NCBI GenBank assembly: GCA_009779295.1
Contig: WREN01000034.1
Coordinates: 1-11,963 of the forward strand
Source: Oscillospiraceae bacterium
Lineage (GTDB): Bacteria; Bacillota; Clostridia; Oscillospirales; CAG-272
Length of the DNA stretch: 11,963 nucleotides
Direction: 5' to 3'
Shown: piece by piece, positions 1-6,562 of the stretch
How the letters are laid out: each line of letters opens with the position of its first letter
Numbering within the stretch: the first letter of the stretch is position 1
Program-made: the position numbers and the translations under genes
The notes under the pieces: model-generated
Seen by the model: only the letters and a program-made list of their open reading frames with translations
Told to the model about the DNA's origin: nothing
Databases searched by the model: none

Positions 1-104
1 CGATCGTTACGGTGCTTGATATTATCGAACATATGCGTAATAAACTTTCGCCTGATGTTATTGATAGGATGGAGACTTATCTCGAACATTATTGCGAGAA
101 GTAA
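1..104 (+). CDS. C-terminal end of an unidentified protein (partial)
   Basis: An open frame enters from the left edge, with its first full codon at position 3, and ends at the TAA at 102-104. It gives 33 residues ending in YLEHYCEK. The tail is mostly charged and looks helical (IIEHMRNKLSPDVIDRMETY). It carries no motif I recognise, so no function is offered. The next gene starts only 8 bases after this stop, on the same strand and with no promoter between them, so the two are probably co-transcribed. The assignment as coding rests on the open frame, plausible composition and this spacing. Confidence 0.6.
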   Translation, partial: IVTVLDIIEHMRNKLSPDVIDRMETYLEHYCEK

Positions 105-112
105 AATAATTT

Positions 113-982
113 ATGAGTTTTGATTTTGATTTATACGTAAGGGAAACAAAAAAACAATGGCAATCTGAAATAATAAAACATGAAAGATTACCATTATGGG
201 AAAAATATAAAATTCCTATGTGGAATAACGATATAAAACAAAACGAACCGTCTATAATTCCTTATATTATTAAAAATGATATTCCGAGGAGCGCCGTAAT
301 TGTATGTGCTGGCGGAAGTTATGGATGGAAAGAACCGCTTGAAGCGTTTCATCATGCAGAGTGGCTAAATAAAATAGGCGTCCATGCTTTTGTGTTAGAT
401 TATCGCGTTACTCCATATACAACTACTCATGCACTTATAGATATTAAACGCGCGGTTAGATTTTTACGATATAATTCCGATAAATTTAAAATTGACGCAA
501 ATCAAATCGCAGTAATGGGATTTTCCGCCGGCGGTCATCTTTCGGCCATGTTATCAGAACAATTTGATTTAGGAGATTCAGAAGCCGCCGATCCTGTGGA
601 ACGTTTCTCGTGCCGTCCTGACGCGCAGATTTTATGTTATCCGGGTATAACGTTTCATACATTTGACCAATATTTTTTAAAAATATTACTGGGTGAAAAT
701 TTCACAGAAAAAGATATAACCCATACATCACTGCATTTTAATGTAAAAGAAGATACTCCTCCAATTTTCTTTTGGGGTACGGAAAATGATTTCTTATTTG
801 AAGATTGGTTATTATTCTTTAATGCCGTTCACAATAAAAATGTGCCTCTTACTGTTCATATTTTCCCGAATGGCGGGCATAGTTTTGGGCGTGAACAAAC
901 ACATTCAATTTGGACTCAATGGTCTACATTATGCAAAGAATGGCTCAAAGATTTAAATTTTATCAATGATAATACTCCATAA
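113..982 (+). CDS. Alpha/beta-hydrolase, acetyl-esterase-like (BD-FAE/Aes type)
   Basis: A 289-residue predicted cytoplasmic serine hydrolase; no signal peptide or membrane segment is visible. The nucleophile elbow is GFSAG with Ser138. The acid is probably Asp226 (GTEND) and the base His256 (GGHSFG), in canonical order and spacing. The strand before the elbow reads AVIVCAGGSYGW (61-72), so the oxyanion loop is CAGGSY instead of the usual HGGG. LDYRVTPY (95-102) is typical of the Aes/BD-FAE branch of esterases, which deacylate small esters or sugar acetyl groups; the substrate here is unknown. The start is the first ATG, 8 bases after the upstream stop, with only a weak GAGAAG-like ribosome site. 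Codon use is clearly more AT-rich (AAT, ATA, TTA) than in the tkt or pnp genes. The 3' end overlaps the convergent deacetylase gene by 20 bp. Confidence 0.85.
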   Translation: MSFDFDLYVRETKKQWQSEIIKHERLPLWEKYKIPMWNNDIKQNEPSIIPYIIKNDIPRSAVIVCAGGSYGWKEPLEAFHHAEWLNKIGVHAFVLDYRVTPYTTTHALIDIKRAVRFLRYNSDKFKIDANQIAVMGFSAGGHLSAMLSEQFDLGDSEAADPVERFSCRPDAQILCYPGITFHTFDQYFLKILLGENFTEKDITHTSLHFNVKEDTPPIFFWGTENDFLFEDWLLFFNAVHNKNVPLTVHIFPNGGHSFGREQTHSIWTQWSTLCKEWLKDLNFINDNTP

Positions 983-1721
983 TATACTCCTCTACAACCT
1001 TGACAATATCAGAATCATGCTCGACATTGACGCGGTAAAGCACGCCGTAATCCGCGGCGTTCCAATCGTCGTCCCCTACATTTATTTTACCCTGCACCAA
1101 TTGGAAAACCGTTCCGGTCGCGTACAAACTCTCCACCGTTTCGCGCGAATACGAACCATACGGGTATGCCGTCATCATTAACCGTTCGCCCGACAGCCGG
1201 TCCGACAAATACTTGTACGACTTGAACGCTATCCGCATGAAATCGTCAAGTTTTAATTTGAGTACGTTTTGATGTTTCGTCAAGTGCGAGTATATTTTAA
1301 CAAAACCGCTTTCCTCCATTTTTTTCGCGTCGCCGTATTTGAAATGGTTGGAAAGCAAAGTATTTTCGGTGCAGATAAAAATGTCGGCGTAAATTTCCAG
1401 TTCCAGCAATATCGGAAACATAACGGTATAATTCGATATATACCCGTCGTCAACGGTCACGATGAAGTAATCCGCTTTTGCGTCGTAATTGCCGTAATAA
1501 TAATCTTCAAGGTTTAACGAATTGTAACCCAATTCCAGAAGCGTTTCCATATCGCTTTTAAATTTTTCTCCGGTCGTCACATACAACGGGTCGTCGTCCG
1601 GATCAAGTTCGCTTTCCCTGAAATCGTGGTACATCAATATAACGATATTGCCGTCAGGTTCTACCGCGTAAATGGGCAGTGCAAATAAAATAACAATAAA
1701 AATAATTAAAAACTTTTTCAA
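963..1721 (-). CDS. Secreted polysaccharide deacetylase (NodB homology, CE4 family)
   Basis: A 252-residue predicted extracytoplasmic metal-dependent deacetylase. Residues 1-19 are a signal peptide (MKKF, hydrophobic core, likely cleavage after IYA). NodB motif 1 is TVDDGY (Asp91 as catalytic base, Asp92 as metal ligand). Motif 2 is SHLTKH (His146 and His150 as metal ligands). Motif 3 is AYPYGSY (185-191). YHDF at 31-34 is common in this family. CE4 enzymes remove N- or O-acetyl groups from peptidoglycan, chitin or exopolysaccharide; which one cannot be told here. Motif 3 has Ala where Arg is usual, so activity may differ from the textbook enzymes. The start is the TTG at 1721-1719, with GGGAGA 9 bases upstream. 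A longer frame opening at a TTG at 1757 would begin upstream of the transcription start expected from the promoter. Convergent 20-bp overlap with the hydrolase gene. Confidence 0.85.
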   Translation of the reverse strand: MKKFLIIFIVILFALPIYAVEPDGNIVILMYHDFRESELDPDDDPLYVTTGEKFKSDMETLLELGYNSLNLEDYYYGNYDAKADYFIVTVDDGYISNYTVMFPILLELEIYADIFICTENTLLSNHFKYGDAKKMEESGFVKIYSHLTKHQNVLKLKLDDFMRIAFKSYKYLSDRLSGERLMMTAYPYGSYSRETVESLYATGTVFQLVQGKINVGDDDWNAADYGVLYRVNVEHDSDIVKVVEEYIMEYYH

Positions 1722-1759
1722 AACAACAATTCTCCCAAAATAAATTTCATACCTCAATT

Positions 1760-1788
1760 AGTATACTAAAAAAAATTGCAAATTACAA
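1760..1788 (-). promoter_or_regulatory. Sigma-A-type promoter of the polysaccharide deacetylase gene
   Basis: On the minus strand, TTGTAA (1788-1783) is followed after exactly 17 bases by TATACT (1765-1760). Both boxes are close to consensus. Transcription should start near 1753, which leaves a short leader before the TTG at 1721 and excludes the longer start at 1757. The spacer is A/T-rich with a T-tract. Confidence 0.7.
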
Positions 1789-1817
1789 TAGTTTTTTAAA
1801 ATATTAACAAAATCTAT

Positions 1818-1846
1818 TTGACAGCGTTAAATTTTAGGTGTAAAAT
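1818..1846 (+). promoter_or_regulatory. Consensus sigma-A-type promoter of the tkt-tkt-trxA operon
   Basis: A perfect TTGACA at 1818-1823 is separated by 17 bases from TAAAAT at 1841-1846. Transcription should start near 1853, about 28 bases before the ATG at 1881. The -35 box contains the TTG that would start the longest possible reading frame here, so that extension is not coding. The consensus strength suggests high, possibly constitutive expression. Confidence 0.85.
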
Positions 1847-1867
1847 AAATTTATATTTAACATTATC

Positions 1868-1873
1868 AGGAGG
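1868..1873 (+). promoter_or_regulatory. Strong ribosome-binding site that fixes the transketolase start
   Basis: AGGAGG lies 7 bases before the ATG at 1881. Together with the promoter just upstream, it sets the start of the N-terminal transketolase subunit at 1881, not at the in-frame TTG at 1818. Confidence 0.9.
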
Positions 1874-1880
1874 ATATTTA

Positions 1881-2714
1881 ATGGAACAAGCAAAAATTAA
1901 AGAACTAAAAAACATTGCGGCACATATAAAATTGGGCGCGCTTGAAGCCGTTCACAGCGCGATGTCGGGTCATCCGGGCGGTTCACTGTCGATTGCGGAC
2001 ATTCTCGCTTATCTCTACTTCGCCGAAATGAACGTCGATCCGCAGAATCCCGATTGGGAAGACCGCGACCGTTTCGTATTATCGAAAGGACACACCGCGC
2101 CGGGTTTATACGCCGTACTCGCGGAAAAGGGATACTTCCCGAAAGAAGATCTCAAAACATTCAGACAGATCGACAGCTATCTTCAAGGACACCCCGACAT
2201 GAAAAGCGTGCCGGGCGTCGATATGACGACGGGTTCGCTCGGACTTGGCATATCGGCGGCGTGCGGAATGGCGCTCGCCGCTAAAATCAAAAACAAAGAC
2301 TACAGAGTTTACGCTATCCTCGGCGACGGTGAGCTCGCGGAAGGGCAGGTTTGGGAATCGGCTATGTTCGCCGCGCATTACAAACTGGACAATCTATGCG
2401 CGTTCATCGACTTCAACGGATTGCAAATTGACGGCAAAATCACGGAAGTTATGAATTCCACTCCGATTGACGAAAAGTACAAAGCGTTTAACTGGAACGT
2501 CATCGTCATCGACGGTCACGATCTAAACCAAATCGAAACAGCAGTCAATAACGCTAAAGTTACAAAAGGCAAACCGACGATGATTGTCTGTAAAACCGTC
2601 AAAGGCAACGGCGTGTCGTTTATGGAGAACCAAGTGCATTGGCACGGAACCGCGCCGAATAAAGAACAATACGAACAGGCGGTAGCTGAAATCACCGCTT
2701 CGATAGGGGGTTAA
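1881..2714 (+). CDS. tkt: Transketolase, N-terminal subunit (thiamine diphosphate-binding)
   Basis: A 277-residue subunit of a split transketolase, which moves two-carbon ketol units between sugar phosphates in the non-oxidative pentose phosphate pathway. The thiamine diphosphate and Mg motif starts at GDG (148-150) and ends at Asn179 (FIDFNG), the classical spacing. Other family hallmarks are SGHPGGSLS (29-37), KGHTAPGLY (69-77), GHPD (103-106) and TTGSLGLG (116-123). The length fits a stand-alone N-terminal half; the pyrimidine-binding and C-terminal domains are in the next gene. It is first in an operon, with a 4-base gap to the second subunit. Codon use is richer in GCG/CGC/GAC than in the flanking AT-rich genes, consistent with strong expression. 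A split enzyme could instead serve a specialised sugar pathway such as apulose breakdown, but nothing nearby points that way. Confidence 0.95.
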   Translation: MEQAKIKELKNIAAHIKLGALEAVHSAMSGHPGGSLSIADILAYLYFAEMNVDPQNPDWEDRDRFVLSKGHTAPGLYAVLAEKGYFPKEDLKTFRQIDSYLQGHPDMKSVPGVDMTTGSLGLGISAACGMALAAKIKNKDYRVYAILGDGELAEGQVWESAMFAAHYKLDNLCAFIDFNGLQIDGKITEVMNSTPIDEKYKAFNWNVIVIDGHDLNQIETAVNNAKVTKGKPTMIVCKTVKGNGVSFMENQVHWHGTAPNKEQYEQAVAEITASIGG

Positions 2715-2718
2715 AAAC

Positions 2719-3660
2719 ATGGCTGATAAAATTGCTACCAGAGAAGCATACGGAAACGCGCTCGCCGAGTTCGGCGACATTTACGATATAGTCGTACTCG
2801 ACGCAGACCTCGCCGAAGCGACGAAAACTCTCATATTCAAGAAAAAATTCCCGCACAGATTCTTTGACTGCGGGATAGCGGAAGGCAACATGGTCACCGT
2901 GGCCGCGGGATTAGCGGCGTCGGGTTTGATACCGTTCGCGAGTTCGTTCGCTATGTTCGCGGCTGGCAGGGCGTTCGAGCAAATCAGAAACGCCATCGGG
3001 TATCCTCACCTCAACGTTAAGATCGGCGCTACGCACGCCGGAATCTCAGTCGGCGAAGACGGCGCGACACATCAGTGCAACGAGGATTTGGCGACCATGC
3101 GCGTAATTCCGGGCATGACGATAATCAATCCCGCGGACGCTGTTGAAGCGCGCGCGGCTGTTGAAGCGGCGATAAAATATAAGGGACCGGTTTATTTACG
3201 GTTCGGACGGCTTGCGGTTCCCGTACTGTTCGACAAAGAAACTTATAAAATGGAATTGGGCAAAGGAATCGTGATGGCGGACGGTAAGGATGCCGCGATT
3301 TTCGCGACCGGAATCATGGTCAACATTGCGCTTGAAGCGCGCGAACTGTTAAAAAATGACGGCATAGACGCCGCCGTGATTAATATCCATACAATCAAGC
3401 CTATCGATAAAAATTTGATTGTTCGTTATGCGAAATCAACCGGAGCAATCGTTACCGCTGAGGAACATAATATTGTAAACGGGTTCGGAAGCGCGGTATG
3501 CGAAGTGGTCGCCGAGAATTGTCCTGTGCCCGTAATGCGCGTGGGAATCAATGACAGCTTCGGCAGAAGCGGCAAAGTTCCGCCGCTGCTTGAAATGTAC
3601 GGGCTTACTCCGACGAATATCACAGCTAACGTCAAAAAAGCAATTAATTTAAAGAGGTGA
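2719..3660 (+). CDS. tkt: Transketolase, C-terminal subunit
   Basis: A 313-residue partner of the preceding subunit. It carries the pyrimidine-binding domain (about 5-170) and the C-terminal transketolase domain (about 185-310). The catalytic Glu that activates the cofactor is Glu55 in GIAEGNMV. SFAMFAAGRAFEQIR (76-90), GATHAGISVGEDGATHQ (103-119) and RFGR (161-164) are standard family motifs. The active site forms between the two polypeptides, so both genes are needed. The ATG is preceded by AGGGGG 8 bases upstream, starting just before the first gene's stop; tight coupling would favour equal synthesis of the subunits. The thioredoxin ribosome site overlaps this gene's stop codon. DXS has a similar domain order, but the split layout and these motifs favour transketolase. 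Confidence 0.95.
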   Translation: MADKIATREAYGNALAEFGDIYDIVVLDADLAEATKTLIFKKKFPHRFFDCGIAEGNMVTVAAGLAASGLIPFASSFAMFAAGRAFEQIRNAIGYPHLNVKIGATHAGISVGEDGATHQCNEDLATMRVIPGMTIINPADAVEARAAVEAAIKYKGPVYLRFGRLAVPVLFDKETYKMELGKGIVMADGKDAAIFATGIMVNIALEARELLKNDGIDAAVINIHTIKPIDKNLIVRYAKSTGAIVTAEEHNIVNGFGSAVCEVVAENCPVPVMRVGINDSFGRSGKVPPLLEMYGLTPTNITANVKKAINLKR

Positions 3661-3667
3661 AATATAA

Positions 3668-3979
3668 ATGGCAGTAGTAACGCTTACAAAAGAAAATTTT
3701 GATAATGTAATTAATGAAAATTCTGTTGTACTCGTAGATTTTTGGGCAAGCTGGTGCGGTCCGTGCCGTATGCTTGCGCCGATTATTAAGGAAATCGCGG
3801 AAGAAGCTGACGATGTTGTCATCGGCAAGGTCGATGTAGATGAAGAAGGGGATTTGGCAAAGAAATTCGGAATTATGAGTATTCCTACGATATTGGTATT
3901 CAAAGACGGCAAAATTGCAGAGAAATCTGTGGGTTTGAAGAGCAAAGCCGCGATTCTGGAGATGTTACCAACTTTTTGA
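3668..3979 (+). CDS. trxA: Thioredoxin
   Basis: A 103-residue cytoplasmic disulfide reductase. The active site is WCGPC (29-33) in DFWASWCGPCRMLAP. The cis-proline is Pro73 in SIPT, and the conserved Gly89 follows the FKDGK turn. Thioredoxin reduces target disulfides with electrons from thioredoxin reductase, which is not in the window. The ribosome site AGAGGTGA (3653-3660) overlaps the tkt stop, with 8 bases to the ATG, so this is the third gene of the operon. The protein ends MLPTF. Those last codons and the stop lie inside a palindromic element, and the protein is slightly short compared with the usual 104-108 residues, so the natural C-terminus may have been replaced by the element. All catalytic and fold residues are present. 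Confidence 0.95.
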   Translation: MAVVTLTKENFDNVINENSVVLVDFWASWCGPCRMLAPIIKEIAEEADDVVIGKVDVDEEGDLAKKFGIMSIPTILVFKDGKIAEKSVGLKSKAAILEMLPTF

Positions 3980-4000
3980 AAAAAGTTGGACAAAAACTTT
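3968..4000. repeat. Palindromic element overlapping the trxA stop codon
   Basis: CCAACTTTTT (3968-3977) and AAAAAGTTGG (3980-3989) are exact inverted repeats around a 2-base centre, followed by ACAAAAACTTT. The left arm encodes the last thioredoxin residues, and the stop codon TGA (3977-3979) sits at the centre. I know of similar AGTTGG/ACTTTT palindromes scattered in clostridial genomes, but copy number here cannot be tested from one window. As RNA it could fold into a hairpin that protects the transcript or weakly ends it; no U-tract follows directly. Confidence 0.6.
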
Positions 4001-4013
4001 AGTGCTAAGAACG

Positions 4014-4045
4014 AAAAAAGGCAAGACATTAGACTGTCTTGCCTT
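4014..4045 (-). terminator. Rho-independent terminator of the lipoprotein operon
   Basis: Arms AAGGCAAGACA (4018-4028) and TGTCTTGCCTT (4035-4045) form a perfect 11-bp stem with a 6-base loop. Read on the minus strand, the stem is followed by a run of six T (4019-4014), partly shared with the stem base. This makes it a strong terminator for the minus-strand genes ending at 4061. On the plus strand the following bases are AAATTTG, so it would be a weaker stop for the trxA transcript, though it may act in both directions. Confidence 0.85.
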
Positions 4046-4060
4046 AAATTTGTCAACACT

Positions 4061-5584
4061 TTACCCTAAATTCATCGGAAAAATCCGCGATGTATACTCA
4101 ATAATGCTTTTATTATACGCGTTATATAATGATTGTAATGAATAATTTTCTGTCACTGCACGTCTCAGAGCTCTATATGTGCGGTCTCCTATATATGCGT
4201 ATTGCGGACCGAACATATAGGCAAAATCAAACGCAAGCTTGCCGCGGCTGTTATAACCGGTGATATAGTCGAGCATATTTAGCGTGTCGCTGTCGCGCAC
4301 TATATTGCGCTGTAAAATGGCGTAATACCTGTCGGTTATATAGCCGAATGAAGCGGCGTTAGCGGCCTGTAAAAACGCCCCTATGTTCTCAACATTGGAA
4401 TTGTTTGACGGCACGGCAAGCACGGAGAACGCCTGACTCACATAGGTGTTATATTTATGCCGCTGATCAAGTTTCGGAAAAGGCACTATCCCCCATGTGT
4501 CCGACATATCATAAAACCATTCCATTTTCGATACGGTATCCACATAGAATAAAATATCTCCTCTGTAAAATGCGCCTAACGCGACGCTGCCCGTATATAA
4601 TGTTCTGTCGTTGTATAAAAGATTCCGCATCATTGCGACTATGGCGACGCCCCTGTCATTTGCGTAACGCAGGGCAGGAGTTTGGTTATAGCCTGTATCC
4701 ATAAGCGTCTCACCCGACGACAGGTAAATAAAATCAATATAATTGTCGACCGTCAACACTGAACCATGTCCGAAAATGCCGTCATACGAAACAGTCGCCA
4801 ATGTCATCTCGCGGAATTTATCCATCGTCCATTTATTGTCATAAACCAAATCATACGGGTTTTCCACGCCTAATTCTTCCGCGAGAGTCTTATTGAAATA
4901 CAGCGCGTAATAATAATCGATATTTTTATTGAACTCGCCGACAATTCCGTATACGCCGTAACCGGCTGACATCTGTTTCATTGCGTCTCTGTCGTAATAA
5001 TACTGCACGCTGTAATCCGTGAACGGCAGCATGTTTAAATTGAGCAGTAAGTTTCTTGAGTAGAATAATCCAAGTGATTCCGGCGGTATGGCTATGATGT
5101 CCGTATAATAATCGTCGCTGTTGTACGCGTTTAAAGTTTGCGTAAATATTGTATTTATATCGGCTTCGATAGTAATTATTTTGGTGTTATACATTTCTTC
5201 AACCATTTGATTACGTTCGATCCTCGCGGCGTCAACGATAGTCGCCGCCTCATCCGGCGTGAACATCGCCGCGTCAGAGGTCGCAATATATATAGCGACT
5301 CCGCCGAAATCGCGTACCGTTAAAGCGTTTAAATATTTATCCGCTCTTGCCTTATTATCCGCCGTATCAACCGGACGGACTTTTCGCGTCGTTTCATTAT
5401 CTATATCTACGATTATTATTTCCGGCGGTTCCGTTTCGGTTTCGGTTTCTGTAACAGGCGGAGGTTCGGGGACGAACGGCTGCTCGCCTGTGTTCAGGAT
5501 TATCAGACCACAGGATGATAGTATTGCTAATAGCAACGACAATAACACGATTGTTATTATTTTTTTCATGTGAGAAATTCTCAT
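4061..5584 (-). CDS. Extracellular solute-binding lipoprotein (ABC importer type, orphan)
   Basis: A 507-residue predicted lipoprotein. A short signal peptide ends in the lipobox LSSC, with the lipidated Cys at 25. A proline- and acid-rich linker (about 36-55, with a TETETE run) is followed by a domain starting DFGGVAIYIAT (92-102). The body resembles family 1 solute-binding proteins of clostridial sugar/oligosaccharide ABC importers: the ERNQMVEEMYN segment (123-133), YYALYFNKTLAEELG (225-239), WTMDKFREM (252-260), RGDILFYV (341-348) and WGIVPFPKLD (364-373). The ligand is unknown. No permease or ATPase gene is in the window, so it is an orphan here. The ATG at 5569 (MKKIITIV) is an equally plausible start; neither has a strong ribosome site (AAAGG lies 11 bases before 5584). 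It is second in a minus-strand operon, 38 bases after the other lipoprotein gene, and ends at a strong terminator. Confidence 0.8.
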   Translation of the reverse strand: MRISHMKKIITIVLLSLLLAILSSCGLIILNTGEQPFVPEPPPVTETETETEPPEIIIVDIDNETTRKVRPVDTADNKARADKYLNALTVRDFGGVAIYIATSDAAMFTPDEAATIVDAARIERNQMVEEMYNTKIITIEADINTIFTQTLNAYNSDDYYTDIIAIPPESLGLFYSRNLLLNLNMLPFTDYSVQYYYDRDAMKQMSAGYGVYGIVGEFNKNIDYYYALYFNKTLAEELGVENPYDLVYDNKWTMDKFREMTLATVSYDGIFGHGSVLTVDNYIDFIYLSSGETLMDTGYNQTPALRYANDRGVAIVAMMRNLLYNDRTLYTGSVALGAFYRGDILFYVDTVSKMEWFYDMSDTWGIVPFPKLDQRHKYNTYVSQAFSVLAVPSNNSNVENIGAFLQAANAASFGYITDRYYAILQRNIVRDSDTLNMLDYITGYNSRGKLAFDFAYMFGPQYAYIGDRTYRALRRAVTENYSLQSLYNAYNKSIIEYTSRIFPMNLG

Positions 5585-5622
5585 TAGATTGTTTGCCTTT
5601 CTGTGTGTGATGAACTAAAATT

Positions 5623-6396
5623 TTATTCGCTGAATGGTAATGTAAATTCCATTGTAAATGGTTTACCTTTGTAATTTCCGGTCAATTTGTAATTACCTAA
5701 ATCAGAAAATTCTTCGTTTAAATTCAAAGCATAATGCGTATCAAAATCATCGTTGGGTAAAACATACAAATACCTGACTACATGACCAATAAAACTAAAT
5801 TCCAATTTCTGACCGTTCAAAGTAAATTCCAAATCTGTCAAGTCAGATATGTAGAAAGATTGTTGAATTCCGGAAAACTGAAACGAAAAAAATTTCAATG
5901 CTATCATCGCGATACTGCTTTCGTCGCCGCGTCCTCCGTGACTTACAGCATATAAATCATCAGGATTTGCAGGAGTATCGGTGAGAGGAGTCTTTTCAAC
6001 TATTATTCGGTTAAAATTATTAAATTCTACGCCTTTATATTTTCCGGTAAAATCGTAAATACCCGGTTCACGTATTTCAGTTTCAAACGATAAATAAAAC
6101 CACGTCATTTCATCTAATTTATAATATTCTCCGTCATATTTCAATTTGCTATTGGCGGGGATTCCGTTTCTCGTTAATATCATTTCTGTAAAATCTTTAA
6201 TATTAATATTATCAAATGCACCGTTAAATTTTATAATTATCTTTGATATACCTGAGTGACCGCCTATTAAGTCGCCCTCAAGTTTTTCATACGTTAGGTC
6301 AAGAAACGCCGTATCAATATCTTTCGCTCTTGGTGTTTTCGCCGAACACGCGGTTAATAAGAATAAAACGGTTAAAATTAAAAATAACTTTTTCAT
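5623..6396 (-). CDS. Unrecognised lipoprotein with two tandem related modules
   Basis: A 257-residue predicted lipoprotein of unknown function. MKKLFLILTVLFLLTAC is a clean type II signal peptide with lipobox LTAC (Cys17). The mature part seems to hold two similar beta-rich modules. The first includes FNGAFDNINIKDFTEM and ends IYDFTGKYKGVEF. The second includes FSGIQQSFYISDLTDL and ends NYKLTGNYKGKPF. The similarity suggests an internal duplication, perhaps of an Ig-like fold; this is inferred by eye. The start at 6396 has GGAG 8 bases upstream and follows a good promoter. A longer in-frame ATG at 6450 lies upstream of the promoter and is rejected. Composition is clearly AT-rich. It is first in a minus-strand operon with the solute-binding lipoprotein, which hints at a shared envelope role but does not prove it. 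Confidence 0.75.
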   Translation of the reverse strand: MKKLFLILTVLFLLTACSAKTPRAKDIDTAFLDLTYEKLEGDLIGGHSGISKIIIKFNGAFDNINIKDFTEMILTRNGIPANSKLKYDGEYYKLDEMTWFYLSFETEIREPGIYDFTGKYKGVEFNNFNRIIVEKTPLTDTPANPDDLYAVSHGGRGDESSIAMIALKFFSFQFSGIQQSFYISDLTDLEFTLNGQKLEFSFIGHVVRYLYVLPNDDFDTHYALNLNEEFSDLGNYKLTGNYKGKPFTMEFTLPFSE

Positions 6397-6418
6397 ATAT
6401 ACCACTCCCCCATAATAA

Positions 6419-6447
6419 ATTATACCCAATCTTCCACGATATTTCAA
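6419..6447 (-). promoter_or_regulatory. Sigma-A-type promoter of the lipoprotein operon
   Basis: On the minus strand, TTGAAA (6447-6442) is followed after 17 bases by TATAAT (6424-6419). Transcription should begin near 6412, about 16 bases before the ATG at 6396, with GGGGGAG just inside the leader. No separate promoter is seen before the second lipoprotein gene. Confidence 0.8.
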
Positions 6448-6484
6448 CAATTTTTTGTAAACTTGCCCTCAAGCATGTGAAAGA

Positions 6485-6499
6485 TTAACACTTTGTTAA
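6485..6499. promoter_or_regulatory. Candidate operator: inverted repeat upstream of xpaC-telA
   Basis: TTAACA and TGTTAA flank a 3-base centre (CTT), a perfect 15-base inverted repeat. It lies 19 bases upstream of the extended -10 TGATATAAT box of the xpaC promoter, about where a -35 region or an activator or repressor would be. A further GGTTGTTA lies at 6507-6514. The binding protein is unknown; in AT-rich DNA a repeat this short could be chance. Confidence 0.35.
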
Positions 6500-6518
6500 A
6501 AAAAGCGGTTGTTAGAAA

Positions 6519-6527
6519 TGATATAAT
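6519..6527 (+). promoter_or_regulatory. Extended -10 promoter of xpaC-telA
   Basis: TGATATAAT gives a perfect TATAAT (6522-6527) with the extended TGn motif. The matching -35 position is an A-run without resemblance to TTGACA, so recognition would rest on the extended -10 or on an activator. Transcription should start near 6534. The ribosome site AGAGG (6549-6553) lies 9 bases before the ATG at 6563. Confidence 0.65.
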
Positions 6528-6562
6528 TATCATATGAGGAAATTTTTGAGAGGAATGATTAA

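Noticed and set aside
1818..1880. N-terminal extension of the transketolase subunit from a TTG at 1818
   Set aside because: The TTG is part of a perfect TTGACA -35 box with a -10 at 1841-1846, and AGGAGG precedes the ATG at 1881.
3649..4059. 136-codon minus-strand open frame across trxA
   Set aside because: It is antisense to the conserved thioredoxin gene and reads through the terminator hairpin.
5571..5583. 13-base palindrome TGAGAAATTCTCA near the start of the solute-binding protein gene
   Set aside because: It is short, lies between the two candidate start codons rather than near a promoter, and is easily expected by chance in AT-rich DNA.
6397..6450. Longer start (ATG at 6450) for the duplicated-module lipoprotein
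   Set aside because: The TTGAAA-17-TATAAT promoter lies within this stretch, and the signal peptide with its ribosome site begins at 6396.
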